A stretch of DNA of 64,000 bases from Pieris napi (lineage: Eukaryota; Arthropoda; Insecta; Lepidoptera; Pieridae), in the NCBI RefSeq assembly GCF_905475465.1, contig NC_062235.1, forward strand, positions 1,932,001 through 1,996,000, read 5' to 3'. This document shows positions 43,978 to 56,479 of this stretch, one piece after another. Each line of letters starts with the position of its first letter. Position 1 is the stretch's first letter. A model generated the notes under the pieces. That model was not told the DNA's origin, ran no database searches, and worked only from the letters and a program-made list of their open reading frames with translations. The translations under genes and the position numbers were made by a program.

Positions 43978-44693
43978 CAGTAGAACCTCGATAAGATAAA
44001 GTCCAAGGGAAGCACAAAATATTTTATGTTATAGAGGTTTTAAGTTATCAAGGTTCTATGTCGGGTAAAGGTTAATAAAGAGGTATGTACATGTTTCTAT
44101 GTACCCTTCCTCCCATTTTTACTTGAATGCATCAGAAGGATGGAAAATTAAATATGTAATCATATTTATTCACATTACTTACATTACATAAAAATAAAAC
44201 AACAACTAAAGGTTTAGTCCACTTAAAAAAATCTGTGATTTTCTTTTGTTTTAAAAAATTCACTGTTTCTAAATCGATTTGATTTTCAATGACAAATAGA
44301 GAGGAGAATACATTAACACATTAACTTATGATGCAAGTAAGTCGTTGTCACAAAGCTAACCGCCGCAAAGCTTTGAAGAATTTAGATAAAGCAAACAATG
44401 TATTGTTTACGTTAACAATACATTAGTAAACACGTGCAATCAATAAATACCGAAACCATTTGTTTTGACACTCTTATAAAATGACTCATTCACAAACAAT
44501 TTTATGTTATAGAGGTTGTGGAAACATTTCTTTTAGTTACTGAGGGCCTATACAGAGATTATTTATTTACGTTATAGAGGTTGCGTATTTTAAGTTATAG
44601 AGGTTTTGGGCTCTGATGGGAAGGGAACATAGTATTTTTTGAAGTAACAGAGGTTTTTATGTTACCGAGGTTTACGTTATCGAGGTTCTACTG
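43978..44693. mobile_element. Pogo/Tigger-like non-autonomous DNA transposon
   Basis: Perfect 17-bp inverted ends CAGTAGAACCTCGATAA. TA stands at both borders (43976-43977 and 44694-44695), the Tc1/mariner/pogo target duplication. The 716-bp interior has no transposase frame. It carries many copies of a GTTATAGAGGTT-like motif related to the ends, at least eight on the right side and two near the left. The CAGTAGAACCTCG end is typical of Tigger-like elements of animals. Confidence 0.85.
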
Positions 44694-44769
44694 TACTTTA
44701 TCTACCAATATACTAACATTATGAGGAGGAAAGATTTGTAATGAATATACTCAATAACTGCTTGCTCTT

Positions 44770-45025
44770 TGTTTTTAATTTATGTTATTATTATTAATTA
44801 CTTAAGATGTCATGTGGAACATGGTGTAATGGTTGCAGCTCCTTACAAACGTTGTGTAAAAAAAACATTGCGATTAAAAAGAGTGGTGGAGAGTTTAATG
44901 CCAGTTCTTCTCTTCCGTTCTACGCCCTTGATTTGAGAACTGGCACTAAATGTAAAATAAGAAGCATTAATATGTATTTCTTTACTGACGAGTCATAAGT
45001 GTACAATGTGTTACCTATATGATTA
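44770..45025 (+). repeat. Dispersed repeat G, copy 2
   Basis: Close match to 35330-35585 across about 255 bp, including GGTGTAATGGTTGCAGCTCC and GCCCTTGATTTGAGAACTGG. Confidence 0.65.
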
Positions 45026-47029
45026 AATTATTTTTGAATTTTAATTTTCTAGGCGATTGATTACAGAAACACTTTTAACATTGTATTATTAATAACATCG
45101 GCTATATTTTAAACTATATATGTTCAGCCGTGCGATGGCATATATTTCTGTATTCTAGGTCTTTACCTGTGTAATTGGAGCAATAACCAGCATTTACAGA
45201 TTGATTGGCGCGCAATTCGAAATTCAAATAACTTATTTGAAAGCCGTGTTAATTTAATGTCAAATTCAGTCATTTGTTTTAGACAGTTTTTTGTTTTGTG
45301 AAATTATGGTAGTTTTTGGCGCCATGGATAAATAGAAAACTGTTAGCGAAAGATATTTCCTTATTATTAACAATTAAATTAAGCAGTGAAATCCCTTTTA
45401 TAGCATTCCATGAACAAATTTAAAACTTTACTAAGATTAAATAACCGTTTTTACGAGTCAGTTGTTTATTTAGTTAAACTATGCTTCATGAAGAAAGCTT
45501 GCCCTAAATTTTTGATTTACAGCGCTTTGTGATATAAATCGTTGTTTGTCTCCAAATTGTTTATTGTTTTAAGTTGTGGCCAGTTTTATTGTAACCGCAC
45601 TGTGACAATACCGTAGCTCAGGTAAAGCGTACAATACTTCTAAAGCGATTTCAATTTCTGGAGTAATAGCGGTATCAGCGCTAAATCGAAAATGGCTTGC
45701 GGTAGAAGACAAAGGATTACCAGATCCACACAAAAAACTAAACTAGAGGTGCTACCAATACTCTTATTATCTTTTCCACCTCACCAAAGAGGATGTAAGG
45801 AAACATTTGAATAGGCGGGAAGTCTTTGATTTTGTTTAAGCAGTAACACTCTAGTTTTTTTGAATCGTTTATCGTATTTTCGTTATGTTACCTATATTTT
45901 CTGTTTCATATAGATATTGTTTATCTATGTAACCTGTTTCGGCTTTCTATATTGTCTAAGTGTTTTGTTTTATGATATGTATGTTAGCTGTAAGATTACT
46001 AATAAATAAATACGATAGTTCTTCACATCAAAACCAATCAATGCAAAAAACTCAGTTTTGTATCGCGTAGCCCGGATTTACAACAACTAATATTTAACCC
46101 TTGACTTGTTTAAGCTATCGCAGAATATGCTTAAAAGGAGTATAAAGAATATCCATAGCGCTAAATCACCTGCATCATGAGCATACCCCACATACACACC
46201 TTCACATAAATACCCAAGCACACAACACAGCCATATTAGGTATTACGTATTTACATTTTTTTATTTATTTTTATTTTCGAAATTATTTGGACCTTTCTGT
46301 ATATATTATGTAAGAAAGATGGATCAAAGATGGAACTTTGGCTATTTTTTTAGTATAATTGTTTTTTGTTGTATATAAAATTATGTTAGCTGTAGGATTA
46401 CGAAAAAAATAAAAAGAGGTGAAAAGATTTAAAAAAATTACCTATTAAACTATTTATACGTAAGTATTCATTGTACATATTTTTATATATATAAGCATCC
46501 AAACAATAAAATACATATTTTATAGAATGAAATATTCAGAATAGCGTAATCAAAAAGCCTTGTAATAGACAATATAATTTTCAAAACGTCTTATTACAAT
46601 TTTACAATAATGCTCCAGTGCTGTGTGCGTATAAAATTAAATGCATTATATCTGGCAAAACATTATTTTCAATACGTAAATTAGCCGTCAACCAAAACAT
46701 TATTTCGACCGGAATCGAAGCAAAGTTCTCCAGGATATATGCCTCAAATTAACCTAACCATTAAGTTTAATCCAAAGCACTTTTTATAAACTAATAAAAT
46801 ACTACTAAGTATATTAAGTTACGAATAAAAACGATAGTTACGTGTTTCATTTGTTTTTTGAGTGGAATTCTATTCCAGTCGATTGCCCGCAGTTTTTAGT
46901 TTTAATTCACTCTTGTGTAAAACTTTCGCTTACAATTAACTAACATAATGCGTTTAATTATAACATTTCTCATTTACACACATTAGTTTATATACACAAA
47001 GTAAAAAGCGATTATGTTAGACAAAAAAC
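45026..47029. other. Intergenic DNA with weak LINE-tail traces
   Basis: No gene. GTTAGCTGTAAGATTACTAA at about 45983 and GTTAGCTGTAGGATTACGAA at about 46385 are repeats of one LINE 3' terminus, also present near 48350. Confidence 0.45.
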
Positions 47030-47735
47030 TAACGCAAACGATTGTCTATGACTCTGAAATAAAAATGGCCATGGCGACAGCTGATGGGCATTAAAGACAA
47101 CACAATGGAAGGGACCATCCGGGAAAAGAAGAGTGGGCAGACCAAAAAGACGGTGGGCTGATGATGAAGCAGGAAAATACTAGCAGACTATTGGCAAAGA
47201 TAGAGCAACCTGGAAAGGGTTGGAGTAGGCCTTCACCCACTGTGGCTGAGTGTGTCACCTGGACAAGGGAGCGTCATGACCAGGTGTCGGTCATAGGGGC
47301 GGACCTCACTATACATGGTATTATATTGGCTATGAAAATGAGGTGGCCTGGAGTGCAATGGTCTCCTTCTGTGAGCATGTAATGCTGCAGAAGGAGGCTG
47401 CTGAGCGAATGAGGTCTAGGTTGACTGTCTAGGTCTTGTTTGAGCTCTATGCCGAGGCGTGTGAAGGGCTGTGGTATTTTTAGTGGGTATGGTCTTTCTA
47501 CCTCTCTGAATAGCAGATGGCTTTGAGTATAGACCCAGCCGGGGACGCTTCAAGCTCGACATCTATGGCGCAGTCCGCTTCATTTTCACCTCATTTAAAA
47601 AAAAGGCCTTCATCCAAGAGGAGTCCATATCCACAGGGCACAGGCGACTAACAGTTAGTTATAAGTAAATACTAACAACATTTGAAATGTAAATTAAGGA
47701 TATGGAAATAAAACAAGGCTTTATTATTATTATTT
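47030..47735 (+). mobile_element. Decayed RTE-like LINE 3' part
   Basis: Scattered frames with LINE C-terminal flavour (DNTMEGTIREKKSGQTKK; RWADD-like text broken by stops). The piece ends ATAAAACAAGGC and TTTATTATTATTATT. The 73-codon frame at 47161 is within this decayed copy. Confidence 0.5.
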
Positions 47736-48044
47736 ATCATAATTAGGGCAGAAATAGTCTAATTTGTGCTTCACAAACAGTGCGTATGAAATCTGTACGA
47801 ACATAATTATTTCTTTCGCTATTGATGAAAATAGATTACGAAACTGGGATATACTCAACCCAAAATTTACGACAGACTGTTTTACTATACCATACCACAC
47901 TTAACAAACCTGTGTACAAATTAATGGATATGGTTTTAATAATATTTTGGATATCATCGCATAATTTTAGTAAGAGAAAAAAATATCAAAACATAATTAT
48001 ATAGTTAAAACGTTTAATTAAATTGTCTAAGTAAGACTAATCAT

Positions 48045-48400
48045 TAGATAGCACCTCTCGTTATAATTCTTCGTGAATTTAATAGAATAAACACTACTTA
48101 TCATCTAAAATTCAATTGCGTATTTAATCTATCATTGGAAGTTTAATGTATTATTTTTTGTAACAATTATGTTTGCCATAAATGTCATATATTTTATAAA
48201 ATACAGCTTTTAAAATATTGCATTATTTATTATGTGATGAACTTTATTTAATAAATAACTGTTTTATTTTTCGTATATAATATTGTTTATCTATGTAATC
48301 TGTTTTGGATTTTTGTACTAAGTGTTTGTTTTATAGTCCTATGTATGTAAGCTGTAAGATTACTTATAATTAAATAAATAAATAAATTACAACTGGCAAA
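48045..48400 (+). mobile_element. LINE family F 3' fragment and a second LINE terminus
   Basis: GCACCTCTCGTTATAATTC, AATAAACACTACTTATC and TGTTTGCCATAAATGTCAT match the family F UTR up to about 48250. Then GTAAGCTGTAAGATTACTTA and ATAAATAAATAAA is another LINE terminus. Confidence 0.5.
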
Positions 48401-48639
48401 CAATATTCTCAAAATAAAAATAAAATAAAATAATTTACTGTTAATAAATGAAACTCGTTTTAAAGTAGGTAGTATGACAAAAACCTGTCATTCAGACAGG
48501 GGCCATCAGGTTAAGTAATTCATTGAACTATTTCTTAAGTAGCGAGAATTGCATTGTTTTTCATATCTCAAAGAAATTGTTTATGTGGGAATTATTTTAC
48601 TGTATTTAAGTTATATTATTATAACTTAATAATATAATA

Positions 48640-49080
48640 AACTCACCTAATATCCAGATTAACACAACACAAACACAATTAGCGTTATCAAAGTACAATT
48701 AATCGTAACGCGATAATTTTGGCAAATTCACATTCAACTCCTTAATCCAGACAATAGCGTCCTCCGACCGTTCAAAGTACAGTGGTATCGTGTTGGTTTT
48801 CACTTGCCGGCAAAACTCTCTTCGCTAATTGGGATGCAAGTGGTGTCCTTAGCTTTCCTTATGAGACAATGCTTACGCGCACCCAAGGGTGATAGGCGCT
48901 CCATGGTAGAGGTTAATTCATGACGGGCGGTGAGACGGCGGCGCAAGTGTGGAATGAAGGCCGCGTGCGCATCGCGAGTTGGCTACTGGGTTAGCGGTGC
49001 ACCTTTTTCCTGCTACTTGCGTGACTTGATCGGGAATTAATTGTGAAAAAATTGTAGAATCTATACTTATATAGCTGAAT
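48640..49080 (-). other. GC-rich patch with minus-strand TATA-like box
   Basis: Contrasts sharply with its AT-rich surroundings. On the minus strand TATATAAG (49073-49066) precedes about 350 bp of moderate GC. A short frame there begins MERLSPLGARKHCLIRKAK and stops after 34 codons. Another short frame (RSEDAIVWIKELNVNLPKL) starts after an AG-ended stretch at about 48807. It may be a transcribed repeat or promoter; no gene could be assembled. Confidence 0.35.
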
Positions 49081-49254
49081 AGTTTATCAGGAAATATATG
49101 TATCGTTGTAGAATGATAACCTCGTATGTCCAGAGAACCAAACATTACAGGAAACGAAAAAAATGTTTCATTTCGTCAATGTTCGTTAAAATATTATTAT
49201 TTATTTATTTACACTTCGTTGCAAATAAAAGAAACACAATACATAAACATTATA

Positions 49255-49335
49255 AGGGATGCATGCAATGGGCGGCCTTATCGCTAATAAGCGATCTCTT
49301 CCAGGCAACCCTAGTTAAAGAGAAAAACTAAAAAA
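49255..49335 (-). mobile_element. LINE-tail fragment
   Basis: GGGCGGCCTTATCGCTAATA and AGCGATCTCTTCCAGGCAAC on the plus strand. The same block is at 50435-50470 and, inverted, at 38345-38395, consistent with one LINE 3' UTR family. Confidence 0.5.
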
Positions 49336-49734
49336 AGAAAGAAACATATGACGATGTTCTTGTCCATAGTTTTGGATGGTAAAAAGGGCTTATTTATTAA
49401 TGACATAAATAATTCCTTACTTCATGATTATACAGTTAAATGACATAAGAGTCTATGATTAAAAAATAAATGTTTTATTGACATACGAGGTTAACATTCT
49501 ACAGTGACGTTCTGTTTTCATTTATTGTGAATGGAAATATGAAATATGAGATTTTTTTTTTTTTACAGTTAGTTATTAATGCATGTATATTATTGTATAT
49601 TAATTGTAAATATGACTAAGGCAGTTGGAGAACTGTATAGTACTATTTTCATAAAAACCTAAGATGAAAAAAAATCGAGAAGGCTTTCTCCCGGACAGGG
49701 GTCGTATCTTAGACAAATAAAAATGTATATGTCA

Positions 49735-49915
49735 CCGTAAAATTGTAAACACCGTTAGATTGTAAACACCGTTAGATTATAATCTATCTCGCGAGATTAT
49801 GAACTGTCGAAAGATTGTGAACCTCAACGCACTGCTTACAATTTAACGTATTATTATTTGGTAGATTGTAATCTATCGAAGTGAAACCGTTAAATTGTGA
49901 AACGGATCGCACCTC
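49735..49915. repeat. Short repeat cluster around ATAATCTATC palindromes
   Basis: A 17-bp unit near ACACCGTTAGATTGTAA is repeated in tandem at 49749-49775. The words GATTATAATCTATC and GATTGTAATCTATC, and a mirrored GTTAAATTGTGAAAC, give imperfect inverted symmetry. Element type unknown. Confidence 0.4.
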
Positions 49916-49994
49916 GCGCGCTGATTGGTTGAACGGAATATGCCCCGCACCACCATATTTGTTTGTTAATTCGTTCAAATTCCGGCATTCATTA

Positions 49995-50085
49995 CTGAAG
50001 GTAAACATCGTGAGTGAACCGAAAATTATTATTGAAGTTAATCTTCGTCTGTCAGGCACAGAAGACTGATCACCTACTTGCTGGA
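49995..50085 (+). mobile_element. SINE family A fragment
   Basis: GAAGGTAAACATCGTGAGTG, CTGTCAGGCACAGAAGACTG and ATCACCTACTTGC match the SINE body only. Confidence 0.55.
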
Positions 50086-50139
50086 TTGTTGTATTTGTAC
50101 TATTTATTTACACTACGTTGCAGTAATACAAAAATGTAT

Positions 50140-50335
50140 TTCCGTACACTGCCACAGGGACCACACTTTTTAAATTTGTTTTAATTTTCTTTTTATTAAT
50201 TTATAATGATTTTTTCAGTACTATGTAGGTTAAGAAAATGTGTATGTGTGTTAAATTTGTGATGTCATATTTTCCTGTAATTTTAGGCACACATTATTTT
50301 AGAATGTATAAATAAATAAATTATAAATACTGTAT
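50140..50335 (+). mobile_element. LINE family H 3' end, copy 1
   Basis: CACTGCCACAGGGACCACAC and TTTTTAAATTTGTTT are followed by AT-rich UTR and AATAAATAAA. The longer copy is at 56480-56830. Confidence 0.55.
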
Positions 50336-51143
50336 TATTGATTGTTATGTTTAGGTGTTAATAAACTATATAAATTTCTGTATACTACTAGTATTGTAGT
50401 ACAATTAAAATAATTAAAAAAGACAGCAACTAGTCTTATCGCTTTCGAGCGATCTCTTCCAGGCAACCACTTTGAGAAAAAAAATAGATAGGATGAAGAA
50501 TAAGGGCAACACTACATAAGACATAAAATTACTTTATGTATGTACGTTAATTAATGAATGGTGAATGGAACCAAGACCCATCCGCTTTGAACCGTTCGTT
50601 CACAGAATGCGTACATTAATCGACATTAACATTCTATACCGCGTTTAAGTAACGAAAGCGAAACCTCCAAAACTGTAATCAAAAGATTGAGATTGTATAA
50701 CTTATCTGGAGCAAACGTGATTATTATGAAACCGAAAGTTTAAGGGTTTATATCGAATGTGTTATTTTATTGAATGTGGATAAAAAATAGTGCGTGCGTA
50801 CAAAGTCAGAAGTGAAACTTCTTTGTAAATTAATTATTACTAAGGTTAAGGCCCAATACATGATCATGTACCAGTATATGATCACTCCATGTATTTGTAT
50901 ATCTATATTCACACTGTTTACACACTGTGTACGTGCTAATGATAATATAAATAAATAAAAATCTGCATTTACTGCACAAGACGTTATGCGACAGAATTGC
51001 CATCTAATGTTCTAATATGTAACTACTAAACGAATACATCAACCAATAGCGTGTATTTTTTCTCGATCTCCTTTACTCTCTCCCTCGATCTTTCTCACTT
51101 CTCTTCGTTTGGATGATTAAGGAGGGAGCTTGTAGATTGATTA

Positions 51144-51250
51144 TCAGAATGCCAAATCGTAAAATAACTGCTTTACGACTGATTTGAGCCCGACCGCCGC
51201 TGCGAAAACCGCTGTGAGAGTTCGAAAAGTGAGTTACAGAATCGCAAGGC
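51144..51250. mobile_element. MITE of the 831-994 family, left end missing
   Basis: CAGAATGCCAAATCGTAAAA, CGACCGCCGCTGCGAAAACC and GTGAGTTACAGAATCGCAAG match the inner and right part of the intact copy. Confidence 0.65.
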
Positions 51251-51539
51251 AGCATTATGGACCCCTTTTGTGTAAAGGCCTCCAACTTTCCATTTTTATG
51301 TTCTTGGATTAGCTGTTCTTTCCACCGCTGGAAAAAAAAAGTGGGAATACCACTAAAGCAATGGACTTGTCGCAGTCAGCTTTCATAAAACTTTGGAAAT
51401 TATTATCAAATTTGCCGTTTCCCGACGCTATATTGACAGTTTGGTATAGGTAGCAAGTAGAACTAAATACAAATGAACAGGATTGGCAAGTAATGTAACG
51501 CCTTTTGCCTAGCTGTTTAATCTGGCTAAACATCATTCA

Positions 51540-51625
51540 GGCCGGTAGTTGAACGGCGCTGTTTAGTAAAGAGGCTAGACTGTGGATTGAACGGCTAATT
51601 AAGCTACTTGGCTGCGACATGCTGA
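51540..51625. repeat. 85-bp dispersed repeat, also at 55068-55150
   Basis: Both copies run GGCCGGTAGTTGAACGGCGC-like, AGGCTAGACTGT-like, TTGAACGGCTAATTAA and TTGGCTGCGACAT. Internal TTGAACGGC is itself repeated. Element type not known. Confidence 0.55.
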
Positions 51626-51689
51626 CGACATAGTTATGGTTTATTGGGAGAAATGGATAAAAGAAGCTAAGAACAGATCCTCTGTTAAC

Positions 51690-51905
51690 TTAATGTAATT
51701 ATTTAATCAATTATCGTCTAAAATTCGAAATATTAGCGTGTTTAACCAATTTAAAAGGGCATTAAAGATACATATCAGAATGAGCCTAGTAAATAAGTTC
51801 GGCTGCCTAATAGCGACGTGTATCTCGTTCGTATATATGAAGTTTCTCATGTAAAGAAATAACATTTTTGTAATGAGAAATAAAGTTCTTTGAACATTAT
51901 GTAAT
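51690..51905 (+). mobile_element. LINE family E 3' end
   Basis: Encodes NQFKRALKIHIRMS (with a small shift) before stops. UTR words AATTTAAAAGGGCATTAAAG, CGTATATATGAAGTTTCTCA and AATAAAGTTCTTTG match the PAL intron 2 copy in the other orientation. Confidence 0.65.
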
Positions 51906-53966
51906 TACTTGAAAAACTTTGGTTCCTGATGTGGTCTTATAATCAATTTGAATGTTATCGTAAGAGATAACAGCTTCGATTAACTTTAAATGTTACACGT
52001 AGAGAAAGTTCAAGGAAATAAAATAAACTGGAAAATCTAGAACCTAATGGGAACTACCCAGTTATAAATACTAGGAATATCTAATTTGTTCTAAATTCAT
52101 AATATTATGGAGGAGACGCTGTGTTATAATAATAATTATTGGTAGATATTAATTTAAGACCAAACTCGATTAATTTCGGGTTTTTACAATGGGCATATCG
52201 AAAAAACTTGTGGTTTTGGTGTTACATGAGGCATAAGTCAAAACCTGTTCTGATCAGTAAGCCTGGGGTTCGGGTTCGACGCTCGGTAGGTTCACAAAAA
52301 AAATTACATTAACTAAAAGTTTCCAAATCAAGGGCACAGACGGGTGACAAAACCCGGCAAGGAACTCTCCGCCACGTATTTAAATTAGCAAGTTCTTGAT
52401 TATCTGCCTCTGGTATCTTCTTTTCGATCATCGCTGGTGGGTTCGGTGAATTTTAACCTAAAGACCAAATATCGGATCCCATCAGCTTGCCAGTCATCCA
52501 CTTCTTAGATTATAATACTTAGGACGTCTAAAGGCATTTTAGAAGGACTTTAGCCGGTTAATCTTTTGTCCTATGCAGCGTACCATCGTACTCTCAAGCC
52601 AACAGAAAAACAGGACAATGAGAGTGTCTATCGGATGAGTATCAGATCATCAGATGAACCTCCTACCCGTTTGCCTCTTCTGCAAATTGGTGGTTAACCT
52701 ACTTGCCTTAAAATCTACACACTGATGAAGAAATGCCCCATGAGATAACGAAAATTGTTGCAGCGGTCGTTGGTAAAAAACAAAGCCAGTTGGCAAATTA
52801 CCAAAAAAATAATCAGTTTATCGAAAGTTCGCGTAAGTGCCAAGTTGTATTTTGGAAATAAGGCTATATTACTACGGAGAATTCTAATGGTGCAAAAATT
52901 TATGAAAACGGTCCAATAGAATATCCAAATATTTTACTGAAGTTATTTATATTGTATGAAAATTCGGCAAGTATGCTACATCATTCCAACGATAAGGCGT
53001 GGTCAATGTTCATTGTTACCTCTACTGTTGACTTGCAGCTCAATGGTAAGCAATACTTGGACTTAACTTGATATTAATTAATTATTAAATGGTAGCCTCA
53101 GGAGATACTCGATAGGTTCATAGTAAGGTCTGTTTAACCTCGTTTATCTATTTCTCTATCTTCACTTATATAATAACCTCCTCCTTCGATTAAAGTCGGT
53201 TCATTACGCGTTGAATTAAAAAATCAAAAACCAGCTGATGACTCGTCCTACAGAAATAACTTTATAAAAGTCAACATCCGTTAGAACAACGTAAATGAAA
53301 CGCATATAATTCAAAATTTAAATATGGAAACTCAAACAAGTGCCACCCATGCACTAAGCAGTATAAATAATGCATTTTACTGCAGTATTGTTGTGGTAAT
53401 TAACTATTTAGCCCACATGCCCACTTCGGGGTGAAAACACCGAGATTTGTATGCACTTTTGACAAGGGCACGTCATGTTTATCCACGCTCATTTCCTGTT
53501 TTAGAAATACGTGAATTTTAAACACGCCGTTAACATAACTCTATTGTTTTTGGAACAACAAATTTTTCATACTTTCTCGTTAGCGAAAAGCATTCGTAGT
53601 TTGAATTTCGAATCACGTTTAGCGAGATGAAACTAGCCGATATAATGTGTATACGTTATTTTGATTCTAGGAATCGGGAGTGATTTGCACGCACAAAATT
53701 GTTGGACTTTGACCTCTTAAAGTATGTATAACTAAGGTAAGGGGACTTATTGGTTTTACATAATATGTAGTAGTGTGTATGACTAAAAACTATTAGTAAT
53801 TTTTTAAATTTATTTCACGAACTCTGAGGAAGGAAAACCTAAAAATCTGTGTTTTTGTAATTGTGATCGTGATTGTGAGCGTGACGCTTTTCGTCGAATA
53901 AAACGTCATTACAAATAAATCTTAAAACCTTTAATAATTGTCTATATATACAAAAACAATAAATAA
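51906..53966. other. Intergenic DNA, no gene
   Basis: AT-rich with weak repeat traces: a LINE-like AAACCCGGCAAGGAACTCTC block near 52351 and a family C tail trace near 52640-52680. No coding frame of note. Confidence 0.4.
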
Positions 53967-54243
53967 ATCAGAGGCTACAACCTTTTAGGTCTGGGTCTCA
54001 GATTTCTGTATCCGTTTAATTAGTCAATCTAATAGGCAAGTAGGTGATCAGCCTCCTGTGCCTGACACACGTCGTCGACTTTTTTGGGTCTAAAACATGC
54101 CGGTTTGCTCACCATGTTCTACTTTATCATTCGAGCGAATGTTAAATGCGCACACAGAAAAAAGTCCATTGGTGCATAGCTAGGGGGTACGACCTCAGGG
54201 ATGAGAGTCGCACGCTGAAGCCACTAGGCCAACACTGCTCACA
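53967..54243 (-). mobile_element. tRNA-derived SINE, family A
   Basis: Minus-strand copy: GGCTACAACCTTTTAGGTCT at the tail, head with GAAGCCACTAGGCCAACACT. The B box is mutated (GGGGGTACGACC region). Confidence 0.8.
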
Positions 54244-54954
54244 AATTAATATATTGCGATATAGACATGTATTGGATTTATACCGTAGTAATCCTATAAT
54301 AGACAAGAAAACGAAAATTTTCTTGGCACGATGCAACTATTAGGTTTACACGCATAGAATATAAATACGCAGCGGTAACACAGATAACAAACAAATATTT
54401 ATTACTCAAACGCAAGATAATGTCGTAATTTGTTTTATGTATGTGTATTGTTTTCGATATGAATAAAATGTAGGGAAATAAACCAGATGCATATAACCTC
54501 ATTTATGAACAATAGACAAGATTCAATGACAATAGTCTATGATTTTGACCACCTCAGTAGCATTGTCTATAAGGCCCGTGTAATATAACATAAATTCGAC
54601 TTGAACCTAGTTTCAAGAGCTGTCAAAACATTTCTTCTGTATGAAGTTTGACATTTTTGACAACGCTAAAGAATTAGAATGTAGACAATTCAATATGACG
54701 TATGTCAATGACAGTGCTATGTTAATATGCCTTATTTATTTATTGAAGTTAACCACATCATACAAAATTCTATATTGACAGTATATTATGTTACAAGCTA
54801 TATTTTCTAAAATTATACTCACTACTCAGCCAGCCATTGGCCCCCACAATGAGAAAATCCTGTACTAATGAATGCAAGGTGTCGAGAATCTTTGAATACT
54901 TTCAATGCTTTGCGAATGGATCGCATATAATGGATTTCATATATACCGTATTCA

Positions 54955-55060
54955 ATATTATTTCTAAGGCAATTTCTGCCATGCACCACCACTATGTGAA
55001 ACCAGCTGCCCACTAAAGTATTTCCAAACCAATTCGACTTAGGGTCCTTCAAGCGAGGAC
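54955..55060 (+). mobile_element. LINE family C fragment
   Basis: CACCACCACTATGTGAAACC, AGCTGCCCACTAAAGTATTT and CGACTTAGGGTCCTTCAAG are the plus-strand end of the LINE coding region. It joins the 85-bp repeat at 55068. Confidence 0.65.
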
Positions 55061-55363
55061 ATCTTTCTGGCCGCTAGTTAAACGACGCCGCTTAGTTAAA
55101 AGGCTAGGCTGTTAGTTGAACGGCTAATTAAACTAGTTGGCTGCGACATCTATATGAGTACATTAACTTGACAGTGTCTCTACTTACCTTCAGACAGTTA
55201 ATTTATCCCTTATACTGCGTTTCCTGCGTCTCTCGATCGTTATACTAATTGACATAAATCTAGAACACAGATATTCTTGTGATGTGTGGGACATGATTAG
55301 TCGCAGTGGAAATACCTCTGGGTTCACACCACGGGTGGGATGAAAAATCAAATATATTTTGTA

Positions 55364-55807
55364 CTAGCTGGCCTGGCGAACATCGTACCGCCTAACAGTC
55401 GATTCTTTATTTTTTTAAATACTTATTCTGCTATTCGGGACAACGGTCTAGCTAGTAAGATAAAAAAAGTTGATAATACAACAAATAAATTCTGTCAAAA
55501 AATAAAAATTTACCTTCCCGGAACCCCTCCACTAACACTTGAACTTTATGATATGGTATTAAAGTTCAAATGGCCTTTAAATATTATTACGAATATTTTG
55601 TTTTTTGAATTTTTGTTTTGTTGTTTTTATGGGAATATATAAAAGTGTTGTTTTTAGACTTTTTCACTCAATTTTTTTTAATTTTTCTCCGTGAGAACCA
55701 TCCTCGTACTTCAAGGAATATTATAAAAAAAGAATCAGACAAATCGGTCAAGCCGTTTTCATGTTATGTCGTGACAACGGAAAACGGGTTTCATTTTTAT
55801 ATATAGA
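55364..55807 (-). mobile_element. Non-autonomous Helitron, full length
   Basis: On the minus strand it starts TCTATATATAAAAATGAAAC at 55807, has AACGGCTTGACCGATTTG, and ends GGCCAGCTAG at 55364. It is flanked by A (5') and T (3') on that strand. 444 bp. The 100-codon plus frame at 55340 is a by-product of its low stop density. Confidence 0.8.
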
Positions 55808-55890
55808 TTATATATTTCAGATGACAAATGACAGATTACTGCAATGCGGTAACCATTTACATTTATCACATACAATACATACAAAATAAA

Positions 55891-56162
55891 AAAATCAGTG
55901 CCGCTACAACCTTTTTAGGTCTGGGCCTCAGATTTCTTTACCTGTTTCATGATCATTTGTTAACAGGCTAGTAGGATCAGCTTCCTATGCCTGACACACG
56001 TCGACTTTTTGGGACTAAGGCAAGCCGGTTTCCTCACTTTTTCCTTCACCGTTCGAGCGAAAGTCAAATTCGCAGAAAGAAAGTCCATTGATGCACAGCC
56101 GGGGTCGAACCTACGACATCGGGGATGAGAGTCGCACGCTGAACCCACTAGGCCACTGCTCT
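55891..56162 (-). mobile_element. tRNA-derived SINE, family A
   Basis: Minus-strand copy from CAGTGCCGCTACAACC to GAACCCACTAGGCCACTGCT. The B box reads GGTTCGACCCC with a one-base loss. It lies 84 bp from the Helitron. Confidence 0.8.
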
Positions 56163-56479
56163 AAAAAACAAAAAAACATCACACAGTAATAGATTAAAAT
56201 ATTTACAAAAAGACTAATTATTTCTTACAATATATATACTGACATAAAGCAGACCTTTGACAGTTCGTTAATTATTTTCATACTTTGTGTCATGTGTGCC
56301 GTTTTCGAGAGGTCAGTAATACAATAACCTCAGTAATATGTAATACAGTGATGCACACTTGGGGAATCAAGATATTCAGGGCGATTTTAGATTACATTGA
56401 TTTAGGGCGATATTTAGGAGCTACATTCAACGATTTTTTTATGTTTTAAAAACCTCACGATTCCATACAATTTATATAA

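Noticed and set aside
55340..55642. 100-codon plus frame
   Set aside because: It lies across a minus-strand Helitron and matches no family; an incidental frame.
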